From assembly GCF_015074785.1 (NCBI RefSeq), contig NZ_CP042464.1, positions 496,001 to 560,000 on the forward strand: a stretch of DNA of 64,000 bases, read 5' to 3'. The translations under genes and the position numbers were made by a program. Below the pieces are notes generated by a model. The model ran no database searches and had not been told where the DNA came from. It saw only the letters and a list, made by a program, of their open reading frames with translations. Source of the stretch: Segatella copri. GTDB lineage: Bacteria; Bacteroidota; Bacteroidia; Bacteroidales; Bacteroidaceae. Below, in pieces: positions 17,019-24,101 of the stretch. The first letter of the stretch is position 1; each line of letters begins with the position of its first letter.

Positions 17019-17249
17019 ATGGGACAGAAAGAAGAAAAAGAAAAGATTAAAACGGCAAGAGAAACATTAGGAAGGTATTTTTATGACTTAAGTAAGACTT
17101 CATTTGGTACAGGCCTATTAGGAACGTTCTTGCCGTATTTTACAAAAGATGAGTCTGCAATGACAGAAAAAACAATATGGTTATTTGCAGGGTGTCTTAT
17201 AGCAACAGTTGGTTTTGCATATGTTGGTAATAAAATTTTAAAAAGATAA
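17019..17249 (+). CDS. Small two-helix membrane protein, cassette A (DUF6722-like)
   Basis: A 76-residue protein starting at ATG 17019, directly after the promoter; the longer frame would start inside the promoter. A charged N-terminus (KEEKEKIK) and an amphipathic stretch RYFYDLSKTSFGTG lead into two hydrophobic segments and a KR tail. It aligns with the protein at 31104-31331 (shared KEEKEK, RET, YF-D-SK, LG and terminal KR). It resembles small DUF6722-type membrane proteins from memory. It is followed after three bases by a 34-residue peptide gene, so the two are probably translated together. Function unknown. Confidence 0.72.
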   Translation: MGQKEEKEKIKTARETLGRYFYDLSKTSFGTGLLGTFLPYFTKDESAMTEKTIWLFAGCLIATVGFAYVGNKILKR

Positions 17250-17252
17250 AGT

Positions 17253-17357
17253 ATGGATTCATTGTTGATTTTTATGACAGGCGTTGCAATAATAGCAGCA
17301 GGGCTTGCTTTTTGGGTAAACACCAAAATGGGGAAAAAATGGATTGATAGTTTGTAA
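17253..17357 (+). CDS. 34-residue single-helix membrane peptide, cassette A
   Basis: The ORF starts three bases after the preceding stop. The peptide has a short polar start (MDSLL), one membrane helix, and the C-terminus MGKKWIDSL. The same length, the same GKKW motif four residues from the end and the same place behind the two-helix gene are seen at 31336-31440, which argues strongly that it is a real gene. I do not know a function; tiny one-helix peptides of this build include type I toxins and small subunits of membrane complexes. Confidence 0.68.
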   Translation: MDSLLIFMTGVAIIAAGLAFWVNTKMGKKWIDSL

Positions 17358-17386
17358 GGTAAATCCAGAAATCATTAGCGTTTACA

Positions 17387-17470
17387 ATGACAGAATTGGC
17401 TATTATTGCTGTTGGCATATTGCTGTGGAGCAATACAAGAGCTGGTAAGAAATGGTTGAAAGAACTTTAA
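17387..17470 (+). CDS. 27-residue GKKW membrane peptide, cassette A third gene
   Basis: A further tiny ORF 29 nt downstream encodes a hydrophobic helix followed by AGKKWLKEL. The ending GKKW-x-x-x-L is shared with 17253 and 31336, so this appears to be a duplicate of the 34-residue peptide with a shorter helix. No homologue function known to me. Confidence 0.58.
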   Translation: MTELAIIAVGILLWSNTRAGKKWLKEL

Positions 17471-17592
17471 GTGTTTATAGAGGTGGCAAGTTGCATTGCT
17501 GCCTCTTAATTTTTCGGCTGCTCCCTCTCGCAGCCAACAGGCGAACCGTTCAGCTTCGTCTGTAAAGCGGTATCGCCGATGGGTGTCTTGGT

Positions 17593-17625
17593 AAATGTTC
17601 CAAATAGTAGCTGTTTGGAACATTT
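17593..17625. repeat. Perfect 12-bp inverted repeat
   Basis: AAATGTTCCAAA (17593-17604) and TTTGGAACATTT (17614-17625) pair fully around a 9-base loop. There is no T-run typical of a terminator, so a protein-binding or cleavage site is as likely as an RNA stem. Confidence 0.7.
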
Positions 17626-17640
17626 GCGCTTTTCTTATGT

Positions 17641-17739
17641 CTATGGCTTCGCTTTATTCCCTTTCTCCTGACTTTCATCCATCCTCGGCTTCACTGAGTT
17701 CTCCTGAAAGTCTGGAGAAACTGCACTATGAAGCCATAG
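17641..17739. ncRNA. Nested long hairpin, candidate structured RNA or transfer-origin structure
   Basis: The outer arms CTATGGCTTC (17641-17650) and GAAGCCATAG (17730-17739) are perfectly complementary. The inner arms TTTCTCCTGACTTTCA (17662-17677) and TGAAAGTCTGGAGAAA (17705-17720) pair at 15 of 16 positions. Such a 99-base double stem is not expected by chance. No ORF covers it. Confidence 0.45.
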
Positions 17740-18160
17740 AGCAGCAAGGGAGATAGGTCGAACCTTCATGTGGGGCTTTGGCCACCACACCCCTTGGCGG
17801 ATGGCATACATGCGAGGAGGACTTTTCTTTCAGGGTAGGCTTGCTTCCGTTTTTGGCGAAGATGGACTTCCTTCCCATCTCCACCTATTTTGAAAGCCAG
17901 GCTACCCCTCCCTCCAAGCCACATGGACATGCCATTCTCCTCACAAGTGTGCCATCCTCTACGCTCCTATATCTATAGCCGAAGTTTCGGAATCTTATTT
18001 TTCTGTTTCTATATTTCCTTATTTTCTTATTTCTTTATATATTTATATAAGTATATAGTTCTATAAGAATATAATTGTTTCTACCTATAGAACTACAGTG
18101 CTATATCTATATTTTTCTTTTCTACTTTTCTTATATCTATGTTTTCATATTTGTTTCTGT

Positions 18161-18529
18161 TGTTCGACCTCACTTTTTTATTGAAGCGGTAGCGTGCCGT
18201 CTGCCCTCCCTTGCTTTTTCCTGTGCAAAGTTATGGCGGCCCTGTCAGATGCCAAGTACCAGGAGAGGACTCCTTATTTGGCTAAAACTTTTCTGGAAGC
18301 CTTCCGCAAATAATTCTTATTTGGGTATTCCTGAAAAGTTTCTGCCAAATTCCTTGGCGTTCTGACTCCTCTGGGCTGCCATCCTTTCTGCACGTAAAAA
18401 GGCTACAGGAGGCGAAGGACACGCCGAGGTATGATAAAAAAAAATATCGGATCGAACGAAACAAATAACTGTAAAAGGCTAGAAGGTTCCGGAAATCCAA
18501 AGTATAATTTTTAAAGTTGAACCGTTAAA
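18161..18529. repeat. Long non-coding repeat R2
   Basis: Second copy of R1 (15861-16231), same orientation, ending at the start codon of the gene at 18530. It keeps the leftward -7 box TAACTTTG (18233-18226) and the same potential stems. A run of substitutions near 18310 (AATTCTT against ATTGCAT) introduces a stop in the minus-strand frame open in R1, supporting a non-coding role. Confidence 0.7.
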
Positions 18530-18778
18530 ATGAGATTGACAATGAAACAGATTATTAAGTTTCTCAAGAAGATGAGTGTGGAAAACGCTTTGTTTTTCTT
18601 CTCAATGTTTGGAGTGGCAATGATGGCTTTTGCTTTCATGGGTGGTAACATGCGCTTCCTTGATGAGGGATTGGCCATCTGGCTGATAATAGCTGGAGCA
18701 GTGGTAGCTGGTGTGGGAATGATTGGAGTCTTCGCTAAGAACGACTTCTTCATCTACGACATCAACGAGACTTCATAG
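18530..18778 (+). CDS. Small two-helix membrane protein, unknown
   Basis: An 82-residue protein with a basic amphipathic start (MKQIIKFLKKM, if begun at the second ATG at 18542) and two membrane segments (about 22-40 and 47-68), ending in a short acidic tail. I do not recognise it. It lies immediately behind repeat R2, parallel to the gene at 16236 behind R1, though the two proteins are unrelated. The repeat may therefore act as a common leader or expression element. Confidence 0.6.
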   Translation: MRLTMKQIIKFLKKMSVENALFFFSMFGVAMMAFAFMGGNMRFLDEGLAIWLIIAGAVVAGVGMIGVFAKNDFFIYDINETS

Positions 18779-18843
18779 ATTCTTTCGGGAGAGGTGAATA
18801 ACCTCTCCTGTGCTTCTTTTTATGTTAGGCAAAGGTGGTGGTA

Positions 18844-18907
18844 TATGTTAAAAATGAAAGATATATCATTTTATAGCAGTCATTTTAAGTTCCATCACTT
18901 ATCTTTG
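18844..18907 (+). promoter_or_regulatory. Promoter of the 18930-19801 gene pair
   Basis: The -7 box TATCTTTG is at 18900-18907. Upstream, AAAATGA and TCATTTT flank AAGATATA (18850-18872), an operator-like inverted repeat. Confidence 0.55.
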
Positions 18908-18929
18908 TAACTTCAAAAATATAGATGAT

Positions 18930-19247
18930 ATGAGAATGAATGAGATTTCTTGGCAACGAATGGTGTATATGAACCATAGTGCCAACGTTGTTCCTGCAGG
19001 AAAACCCTATAAGAAGCAAATGCTTCAGGGAAAAGTCTTTCCTGTCACTAAAGCACAGGCTAGGAACTTTGTTCTGATGGGGTGTCTGCTCAATGAACTT
19101 AACAACGAGGATGTTCGGGTAGTGGAATTGATACTGAACAAGCATGGAATTGTTGGCAACTACAGCTATGCCAAGAAAAAGGGGATGGTGAGACTCGTCA
19201 ACTCATGTGATTTCGACAAGGCTCTGAGAATGGAATATAATTTTTAA
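18930..19247 (+). CDS. Small basic protein, unknown function
   Basis: A 105-residue basic protein without hydrophobic segments. A run KIPYKK-like basic patch near residue 27 and helices around LLNELNNEDVRVVELILNKH suggest a small nucleic-acid or protein binding domain, but no known motif is visible. It has its own promoter and is followed 11 nt later by the gene at 19259, so the two form an operon. Confidence 0.6.
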   Translation: MRMNEISWQRMVYMNHSANVVPAGKPYKKQMLQGKVFPVTKAQARNFVLMGCLLNELNNEDVRVVELILNKHGIVGNYSYAKKKGMVRLVNSCDFDKALRMEYNF

Positions 19248-19258
19248 AATTTGATGAT

Positions 19259-19801
19259 ATGGAAGAAAAGTATGAGAGTTTTAAACAGAAAATTCTGAAA
19301 CTGAACGAACTCGCTTTGAGAGGGGAAGAGGGAGAAGCCATTAATGCTCGAAAGGCAATGGTTAGGCTTTGCTCTACCCTGGGTGTTAATTTGGAGGACA
19401 TCTTGAATGAGAGCGAACAAAAGAAAGAATATGTCTTCAATGTTGGATGTGACCACTTGCTGAAGGAGCTGTTCTTTATGTGCAGTGAGAAAATCTTGGG
19501 CGACGGTGAGATTTGGTATAAGGAGAAGAATAGCCATATATCCTTGGAACTTACTCCTTCACAATATGCCGAGTTGTTTACTTACTTCGATTTTCACAAG
19601 GAAAACTTCAAGAAGGAACTGAAAGCTACAAGGAAAAGATTGCTTCTGGCATATTTGTTGAAACATAATATCTATGTTGGTAATGATGACGGAACAGACA
19701 AAGAGCTTTCATCGGAGGAACGCCGCAATGCTTGGAAGACTTTGCAGATGGTTGATGGCTTGGAAAATGTGTCTTATTTAAAATCTTTGGAAGACAAGTA
19801 A
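19259..19801 (+). CDS. Unknown protein with DUF2786-like N-terminal helix pair
   Basis: A 180-residue soluble protein. The first 50 residues (KILKLNELALRGEEGEAINA, then ARKAMVRLCSTLGVNLEDIL) resemble the helical DUF2786-type motif seen in other mobile-element proteins, where a leucine-rich helix is followed by E-A and A-x-x-x-M. The rest is helical and charged with no recognised domain. It is the second gene of an operon starting at 18930 and is followed by a strong bidirectional hairpin at 19935. Confidence 0.6.
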   Translation: MEEKYESFKQKILKLNELALRGEEGEAINARKAMVRLCSTLGVNLEDILNESEQKKEYVFNVGCDHLLKELFFMCSEKILGDGEIWYKEKNSHISLELTPSQYAELFTYFDFHKENFKKELKATRKRLLLAYLLKHNIYVGNDDGTDKELSSEERRNAWKTLQMVDGLENVSYLKSLEDK

Positions 19802-19831
19802 ATGGAAAAGAATGATATTTAATACAATGAA

Positions 19832-19912
19832 ATGGTGATTGCCAGAATGAGAAAAATGAGGGAAGAGGCAGAAAAGCGAAATACTACTGTTGATTTCTGT
19901 AAAATACAATAG
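19832..19912 (+). CDS. Possible 26-residue basic peptide
   Basis: A short ORF begins MVIARMRKMREEAEKRNTTV and ends before the terminator hairpin. It has a regular amphipathic, basic helix. There is no independent support, so it may be chance. Confidence 0.25.
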   Translation: MVIARMRKMREEAEKRNTTVDFCKIQ

Positions 19913-19934
19913 GGACTCTCTATTTTCTGTAGCG

Positions 19935-19982
19935 AAATAGTCTCTGCTTTTGGAGTGTTTACACTAAAAACAGAGACTATTT
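19935..19982. terminator. Bidirectional terminator between convergent genes
   Basis: Perfect 12-bp arms AAATAGTCTCTG (19935-19946) and CAGAGACTATTT (19971-19982), flanked by A- and T-rich ends, lie between the rightward gene ending 19801 and the leftward gene ending 19988. Confidence 0.75.
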
Positions 19983-19987
19983 TGTTA

Positions 19988-20431
19988 TTAATATGTGTGA
20001 GATATGGTAACAAACACTGTCTCACCAGAATATCCTATCTTATAGGTTACTTCTTCCACAAGCCAGCGATAATCCGTCAATCCTTCGTTGAAAATTTCTT
20101 CATGCTCGTCGCCATACACCACCATATGCAGGAGAGACTTGTCTTCTAGCTCCTTTACGTTCCTTAGGTAGGATGGTGTCCTGTTGTCTTCTTTTCGAAT
20201 CTCTTCCAATAGTAAGTGCAGGTCACTGTCGGAATTGGATAGTTGGCTGTAAAGCTGCTTGAATATCATGTCTTCGTAGTCGGAGAGCATGATGAATTCT
20301 CCTTTTCGAGGAATTATGGACATTTCGCATTCTATGAAGAATGCTCTGTGGGGATAGCACTCTGGGATATTGTTATAACAATCTATTCCTTTGCATCCCC
20401 AAACATTTTTTGGTAATAATATGACTTTCAT
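19988..20431 (-). CDS. Unknown soluble protein
   Basis: A 147-residue protein without signal peptide or membrane segment. The N-terminal part has three cysteines (one in GCKGIDCYNN and one in IECEMS), the rest is acidic and aromatic. I do not recognise it. It is the last of a leftward run 20979-19988 with short gaps (18, 8 nt), likely one operon downstream of the methyltransferase. Confidence 0.55.
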   Translation of the reverse strand: MKVILLPKNVWGCKGIDCYNNIPECYPHRAFFIECEMSIIPRKGEFIMLSDYEDMIFKQLYSQLSNSDSDLHLLLEEIRKEDNRTPSYLRNVKELEDKSLLHMVVYGDEHEEIFNEGLTDYRWLVEEVTYKIGYSGETVFVTISHTY

Positions 20432-20449
20432 CTTGATTTCTGGTATTGC

Positions 20450-20725
20450 TTAATATTCCGACAATGCTTCTCTGCGGGAAACGCTTCTAGCCACGAAACT
20501 GAAGGAATTGCCTGTGCTCTTGTACTTGCAAGGTTCGCCTACTTTCGAGACTGTCACGCAAAACACAGAGAGTGGAAGAGGTGCTTCGGGATGCTCTTTT
20601 ACAAAACTCTCGATTTGTTCCTTGAACCAAAATGCTTTCTTGCCATTGAAAACCACTACAAGGTTGCCGTTGCATTCTATGGCTGCCCTGCCAATTTCTT
20701 GGTCAAATATGTCAACTTTTTCCAT
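20450..20725 (-). CDS. Unknown small soluble protein
   Basis: A 91-residue protein that seems to form a small alpha/beta fold (LVVVFNGKKAFWFKEQIESF), with a basic and serine-rich C-terminus. No motif recognised. It lies between the small genes at 20734 and 19988 in one leftward operon. Confidence 0.55.
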   Translation of the reverse strand: MEKVDIFDQEIGRAAIECNGNLVVVFNGKKAFWFKEQIESFVKEHPEAPLPLSVFCVTVSKVGEPCKYKSTGNSFSFVARSVSRREALSEY

Positions 20726-20733
20726 TGTGCAAC

Positions 20734-20979
20734 TTATTTTAGTTCTCTTACTTCCATGTTTACACCTCTCTCATAGATGACAAAGGTGTAGGTCTTTCCT
20801 TTATACTTGAACTCATCTATGGTACGTGATATGTCACGGCCTTTTACTTTCTCTTTGCCGGAAAGTCTGTTCATTTCGGCAACTTGGTTCTTCCTGTAAT
20901 AGCCCAATATACCTTGTATGACCAAGATTGCGGCGACAATGGCAAATAGCCAAATGTTGTCTTTGAAAAATTTTCTCAT
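20734..20979 (-). CDS. Small single-helix membrane protein, unknown
   Basis: An 81-residue protein with an N-terminal membrane helix (IWLFAIVAAILVIQGILGYY, about residues 9-28) and a basic periplasmic or cytoplasmic domain of about 50 residues. It begins 13 nt downstream of the methyltransferase stop. Function unknown. Confidence 0.6.
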   Translation of the reverse strand: MRKFFKDNIWLFAIVAAILVIQGILGYYRKNQVAEMNRLSGKEKVKGRDISRTIDEFKYKGKTYTFVIYERGVNMEVRELK

Positions 20980-20991
20980 CTGTCTTGTTCT

Positions 20992-21942
20992 TTAATTGTT
21001 ATTATACTCTTCTATGGCCTTGAATATCTCCAAAGCCACTTGCGGAACCCAGGCATTGCCGTATGCCTTTATGGATTCCTTTCTCCATTTTCCTTCAGAA
21101 ATGGCAAGGTCGTCCACATCGAAGGGAAGCCCATCATCTCCTCTGCATATAGTGGGTTGAACTGACGGGAACCCTGTGAACCCCCGGTTTCCTCTGCTAC
21201 TTTCTTCGGTGATGGCAGCTTGCCGTTCATGGCAAGGGCTGTCAGTCCCATTCCCATCTGGCTCTTGGAATTGAGCTTGGTGGTGTACTTGGTCGCCTCC
21301 GCAGCTGTAGGCGTAGGGAGGAGGTGCAGGGGCAGAAACTCCGTCTTGCCCTTCTTGTTGCAACGTTTCAAGCCCTGTGTCTGTACGGTGGGCAACAATC
21401 CATATCCTGTTTCTTCTATGGGGCGCTCCTGTGGCACAAGCTGGAATAACAAGCGGTTGGACTTCATATCCTTCTCGCTCAATGTCTTCACAGATGGCAT
21501 CGAGGATGTACCTGTATTCTTCTCTACATACAACACTTTCTTCGAAGAGAAAGTCTGAACGTCCCATTTCAGTGACACTGCTGGGTTGTACCATCGTCGT
21601 GATGCCAACAACGTTTTCAGCAACGACCCAAGTGGGCTGTATCTCCCGAATCGCTCGTAGCATTTCAGGCCAGAGGTAGCGGTCATCTTCCGCTCCTTTT
21701 CTGCTTCCTGCATAGCTGAAGGGCTGACAGGGAAATCCGCCTGTGAGAACATCGACTTTTCCCTTCCACTTCGTGAAGGTTGTCTTGGTGATGTCTTCAT
21801 AACTTTCTGAATTTGGAAACCAATAGTCAAGAACTTGCCTTGGAAACTGCTGTATCTCGCAATGGAAGAGATTCTTCCATCCCATCCAGGAGGCTGCAAG
21901 CTCCGCTCCGCCTATCCCCGAGAATACGCTTGCGTGGGTCAA
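20992..21942 (-). CDS. DNA cytosine-5 methyltransferase
   Basis: The 316-residue protein shows motif I FSGIGGAELA (residues 7-16), catalytic motif IV GGFPCQPFS (Cys72), motif VI ENV (109-111), motif VIII-like NRIW, and a C-terminal motif X GNAWVPQVALEIF. These are the hallmarks of C5 methyltransferases of the phage/ICE type; no partner restriction enzyme is visible, so it is probably an orphan protective enzyme. The start codon is TTG at 21942; no ATG fits motif I. The region between motifs VIII and X (about 185-275) is proline- and serine-rich and poorly conserved-looking. It coincides with the most ordered part of a second long frame nested in the same DNA. Confidence 0.9.
   Translation of the reverse strand: MTHASVFSGIGGAELAASWMGWKNLFHCEIQQFPRQVLDYWFPNSESYEDITKTTFTKWKGKVDVLTGGFPCQPFSYAGSRKGAEDDRYLWPEMLRAIREIQPTWVVAENVVGITTMVQPSSVTEMGRSDFLFEESVVCREEYRYILDAICEDIEREGYEVQPLVIPACATGAPHRRNRIWIVAHRTDTGLETLQQEGQDGVSAPAPPPYAYSCGGDQVHHQAQFQEPDGNGTDSPCHERQAAITEESSRGNRGFTGFPSVQPTICRGDDGLPFDVDDLAISEGKWRKESIKAYGNAWVPQVALEIFKAIEEYNNN
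21069..21800 (-). CDS. Overlapping second-frame ORF inside the methyltransferase gene
   Basis: In the +1 frame relative to the methyltransferase, the same strand stays open for 276 codons (from 21899); the ATG at 21800 (MKTSPRQPSRSGREKS) gives 243 residues. The product has three LPT/LPS-P motifs (GYGLLPTVQ, HLLPTPTAAE, KLPSPKK) and the C-terminal motif RQFNPLYAEEMMGFPSMW. That last motif closely resembles the Q-L-N-P-x-F-x-E-x-M-M-G-F-P-x-x-W signature carried by proteins linked to phage-type cytosine methyltransferases. A shadow frame would not be expected to keep such a signature. Expression is not shown, and no strong ribosome site is visible. Confidence 0.5.
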   Translation of the reverse strand: MKTSPRQPSRSGREKSMFSQADFPVSPSAMQEAEKERKMTATSGLKCYERFGRYSPLGSLLKTLLASRRWYNPAVSLKWDVQTFSSKKVLYVEKNTGTSSMPSVKTLSEKDMKSNRLLFQLVPQERPIEETGYGLLPTVQTQGLKRCNKKGKTEFLPLHLLPTPTAAEATKYTTKLNSKSQMGMGLTALAMNGKLPSPKKVAEETGGSQGSRQFNPLYAEEMMGFPSMWTTLPFLKENGERNP

Positions 21943-21970
21943 GGTGTTCTTGATGGTGGTATCGTTTGTT

Positions 21971-22024
21971 AATGGGGCTTCTCGCCCCCTTTCACCCCTC
22001 GGTGTTTTCAGGTATAGATTATTA
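21971..22024. repeat. Dispersed ~50-bp repeat, copy 2
   Basis: Shares CTCGCCCCCTTT, ACCCCTCGGTGTT and GTATAGATTATT with 4661-4715. It lies 5' of the methyltransferase gene and 3' of the gene at 22061. Confidence 0.55.
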
Positions 22025-22060
22025 AACCTGCTGCCGCACTGGGAGGAAGGGGAACGATGC

Positions 22061-22399
22061 CTACGAGTTGAAGATTTGGGAAATATCCCCTTTTCTGGGC
22101 TTTTTCACACGCACCTTTCCATGAAGCTCCTCATACTTGCGGATAAACATATCGAGGCCAACTCCGATGATTTCCTTGATGGCCACTCCCTCGATGTCGG
22201 CGATGGTTCGTACCTTACTCATCACATCTGGATCAACCATGGTGCTGATTACCTCATAGCGTGGTTTCTCCTTTCGCCTGGTAGGTGAAGGAGCCTCGCT
22301 AGGACATTCTTGTGTAGGAACAGCTTCCTGTTCTTCGGTCTTCCCTGTCAACCCTTGTAACAGGGAATCCATTGCGTTTGAATTGATGCTCTTTGACAT
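22061..22399 (-). CDS. Putative ParA partner or DNA-binding protein (TraC/DUF3408 position)
   Basis: The 112-residue protein has a disordered N-terminus rich in Q, E, P and S and a folded C-terminal half (about 50-100, YEVISTMVDPDVMSKVRTIA and following). This half looks like a ribbon-helix-helix or DUF3408-like DNA-binding unit. In Bacteroidota conjugative elements a ParA gene is commonly followed by such a gene (traB/traC). It begins 18 nt after parA. It may bind the partition or transfer origin; which one is not decided by sequence. Confidence 0.55.
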   Translation of the reverse strand: MSKSINSNAMDSLLQGLTGKTEEQEAVPTQECPSEAPSPTRRKEKPRYEVISTMVDPDVMSKVRTIADIEGVAIKEIIGVGLDMFIRKYEELHGKVRVKKPRKGDISQIFNS

Positions 22400-22417
22400 A
22401 ACTGCTAATTTTACGTT

Positions 22418-23209
22418 CTACTTGCTGATGGTTACATTGTTTAATACCATTCTCTCCAAAAACTCCTCGGTCAGGGCGATGTAGTCCTGTGCGCCATTGC
22501 TCTTCTTGTCGTAGTCAACGATGTTCGTTGCCTCCAATGGTGCCTGGGCGATGGTGACATTCTTGCGAATCTTTGTCGTGAACACTAAATCGTCCAGCTG
22601 CTTTCTCAAACCTTCCTCGATGTTCTTGCTGAGCTTCGTTCCTTCCCATCGAGTGATGGCGATACCGAAGATGTTTACCTTTGGATTGAGGAACTTCTTG
22701 ATTTGGTTGATGAAGTCGAAGATCATCTTCAATCCGTTAAATGGCAAGACTTCTGCTACCAAAGGGATAATCACATAGTCGGATGCCGTGAGGGCATTCA
22801 GGGTGAGCAACCCAAGGGAAGGTGGGCAATCGATGAGGATGTAGTCGTACTCGCTCTTGTAGTTCTCCAACAACTCTGAGAGGATTCTCTCTCTCGCCAT
22901 CTTTCCTGCCAACTCCAAGTCTGCCTGGGCTAGGTTCAAATCGGCTGGTATCATGTCCAAACGGATGTCCTCACGTACCTTATATATATAAAGGGAGGTG
23001 GAGGACTGGGATTTCAAGCCATCATAGATGGTGGTTGTGACCTCTTTCTTCAAGAGTGAACTCGTGAGGTTTGCCTGGGCATCCAAATCTACCAAGAGAA
23101 CCTTGTAACCCTTGGAGGCAAGGATTGAACCCATACTTGCTGTTGTCGTTGTCTTACCAACGCCACCTTTGTGGTTGGCGAAGGAAATAATCTTTGCGTA
23201 ATGTTTCAT
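22418..23209 (-). CDS. ParA-family partition ATPase (TraA-like)
   Basis: A 263-residue Soj/ParA ATPase: deviant Walker A HKGGVGKTTTT (residues 13-23), the switch motif LLVDLDAQANLT (about 37-48) and the Walker B-like DYILIDCPPSLG (about 121-132). Length is normal. ParA proteins promote faithful inheritance of plasmids and conjugative elements; in CTnDOT-type elements the homologue at this site is called TraA. It is transcribed leftwards from a gap (23210-23369) with AT-rich palindromic words, and the next gene points the other way. Confidence 0.9.
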   Translation of the reverse strand: MKHYAKIISFANHKGGVGKTTTTASMGSILASKGYKVLLVDLDAQANLTSSLLKKEVTTTIYDGLKSQSSTSLYIYKVREDIRLDMIPADLNLAQADLELAGKMARERILSELLENYKSEYDYILIDCPPSLGLLTLNALTASDYVIIPLVAEVLPFNGLKMIFDFINQIKKFLNPKVNIFGIAITRWEGTKLSKNIEEGLRKQLDDLVFTTKIRKNVTIAQAPLEATNIVDYDKKSNGAQDYIALTEEFLERMVLNNVTISK

Positions 23210-23221
23210 AATTGCGTTGTA

Positions 23222-23338
23222 TTTTTATATAATTATATGACTATATAGTTATTTTCGCCTACAAAGATATGAATATTGGTAATATAACAAAATAATTATA
23301 TAATTATTTGCATATTTCGATGCTTTTTTGTACCTTTG
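23222..23338. promoter_or_regulatory. Divergent regulatory region between parA and 23370, with TATATAATTATA words
   Basis: The gap contains TATATAATTATAT (about 23227-23239), ACTATATAGTTAT and ATTATATAATTAT (about 23295-23307), which could be ParA-partner binding sites. The rightward promoter is TTTG at 23307-23310 and a perfect -7 TACCTTTG at 23331-23338, 20 nt apart. Confidence 0.6.
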
Positions 23339-23369
23339 CAACAGAAAAAGTTCTTAAAATATAAGTAAT

Positions 23370-24089
23370 ATGAAGAAAATTTTAGCATCAATGATGATGT
23401 TGGCTGCAACTTCCACAGGATTTGCCCAACAGGTAACGGCTCCAGAGCCTGAGTTTATTAACAGCTATTGCGTGCTCACAAGTGATTCCACTTTCGATGC
23501 GCTCCCAAAAGAGGACGGAATGATTTCCAAGCATCAGAATAAATTCGGCAAATTTGCCAAGATAGCAGGAGCTGTTGGAGACTTGGGGTTTGCAGGAGGT
23601 ATGATAGGGGCCAGTACATCTGGAAGTGCTTCTGGTATAATTAATGGTGTTCGTGTGATGGGAACAGCAGCTGGAGTAGGACAAGCTGCCGATGCAGTGA
23701 ATACCCTCGCAGGAGCAGAGGGTATGGACATTGCTTTCGCAGGTGGCAAATCTGCCTACACCGTGAAGAATGCAAATAATGGCATCCGTTTACTCATTAA
23801 GGGAGAGAAGAACGAGTACGATCCAATGGAGATTTACCGCATTGTACGTTTCAAAGCATCAAAGAAGGACAGAAGAATTCAATGGATGGAGTTCAAGCCT
23901 GCCTTGATAGGCAGCGCAGAAACCAAGAAGAGAGGATATGTAGCTTTCACAGGTCATAAATATGGAAACCAAAGCTATCTCTTGGAAATTCCAGCATCTG
24001 AGGCAGAGCCAGGAGAGTATGGCATCTTCTATATGTCAATCATCACGGCTACAGCCATCCCTGTAGGAACATTTAGTATTAACAAATAA
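23370..24089 (+). CDS. Exported protein with glycine-rich centre, unknown
   Basis: A 239-residue protein with a signal peptide (MKKILASMMMLAATSTGFAQ). The middle (about 65-130) is a long glycine- and alanine-rich hydrophobic stretch (GAVGDLGFAGGMIGASTSGS and following), which could insert in a membrane as a hairpin or form a flexible scaffold. The C-terminal part (about 140-239) is a beta-rich domain ending in a conserved-looking GEYGIFYMS. I do not recognise the family. It has its own promoter and lies opposite parA. Confidence 0.68.
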   Translation: MKKILASMMMLAATSTGFAQQVTAPEPEFINSYCVLTSDSTFDALPKEDGMISKHQNKFGKFAKIAGAVGDLGFAGGMIGASTSGSASGIINGVRVMGTAAGVGQAADAVNTLAGAEGMDIAFAGGKSAYTVKNANNGIRLLIKGEKNEYDPMEIYRIVRFKASKKDRRIQWMEFKPALIGSAETKKRGYVAFTGHKYGNQSYLLEIPASEAEPGEYGIFYMSIITATAIPVGTFSINK

Positions 24090-24101
24090 AACGTTACGAT
24101 T

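Larger units (their letters stand above)
17471..18160. other. Gene-free region with strong hairpins and an AT-rich tract
   Basis: About 690 bases without a credible gene. It holds two strong inverted repeats (17593-17625 and 17641-17739, listed separately) and, from 17995, an AT-rich tract with CTGTTTCTATATT, TTATATAAGTATATAG and similar words like those at 5664-5765 and 6537-6600. The middle part is GC-richer and has short ORFs on both strands without a convincing start. Confidence 0.5.
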
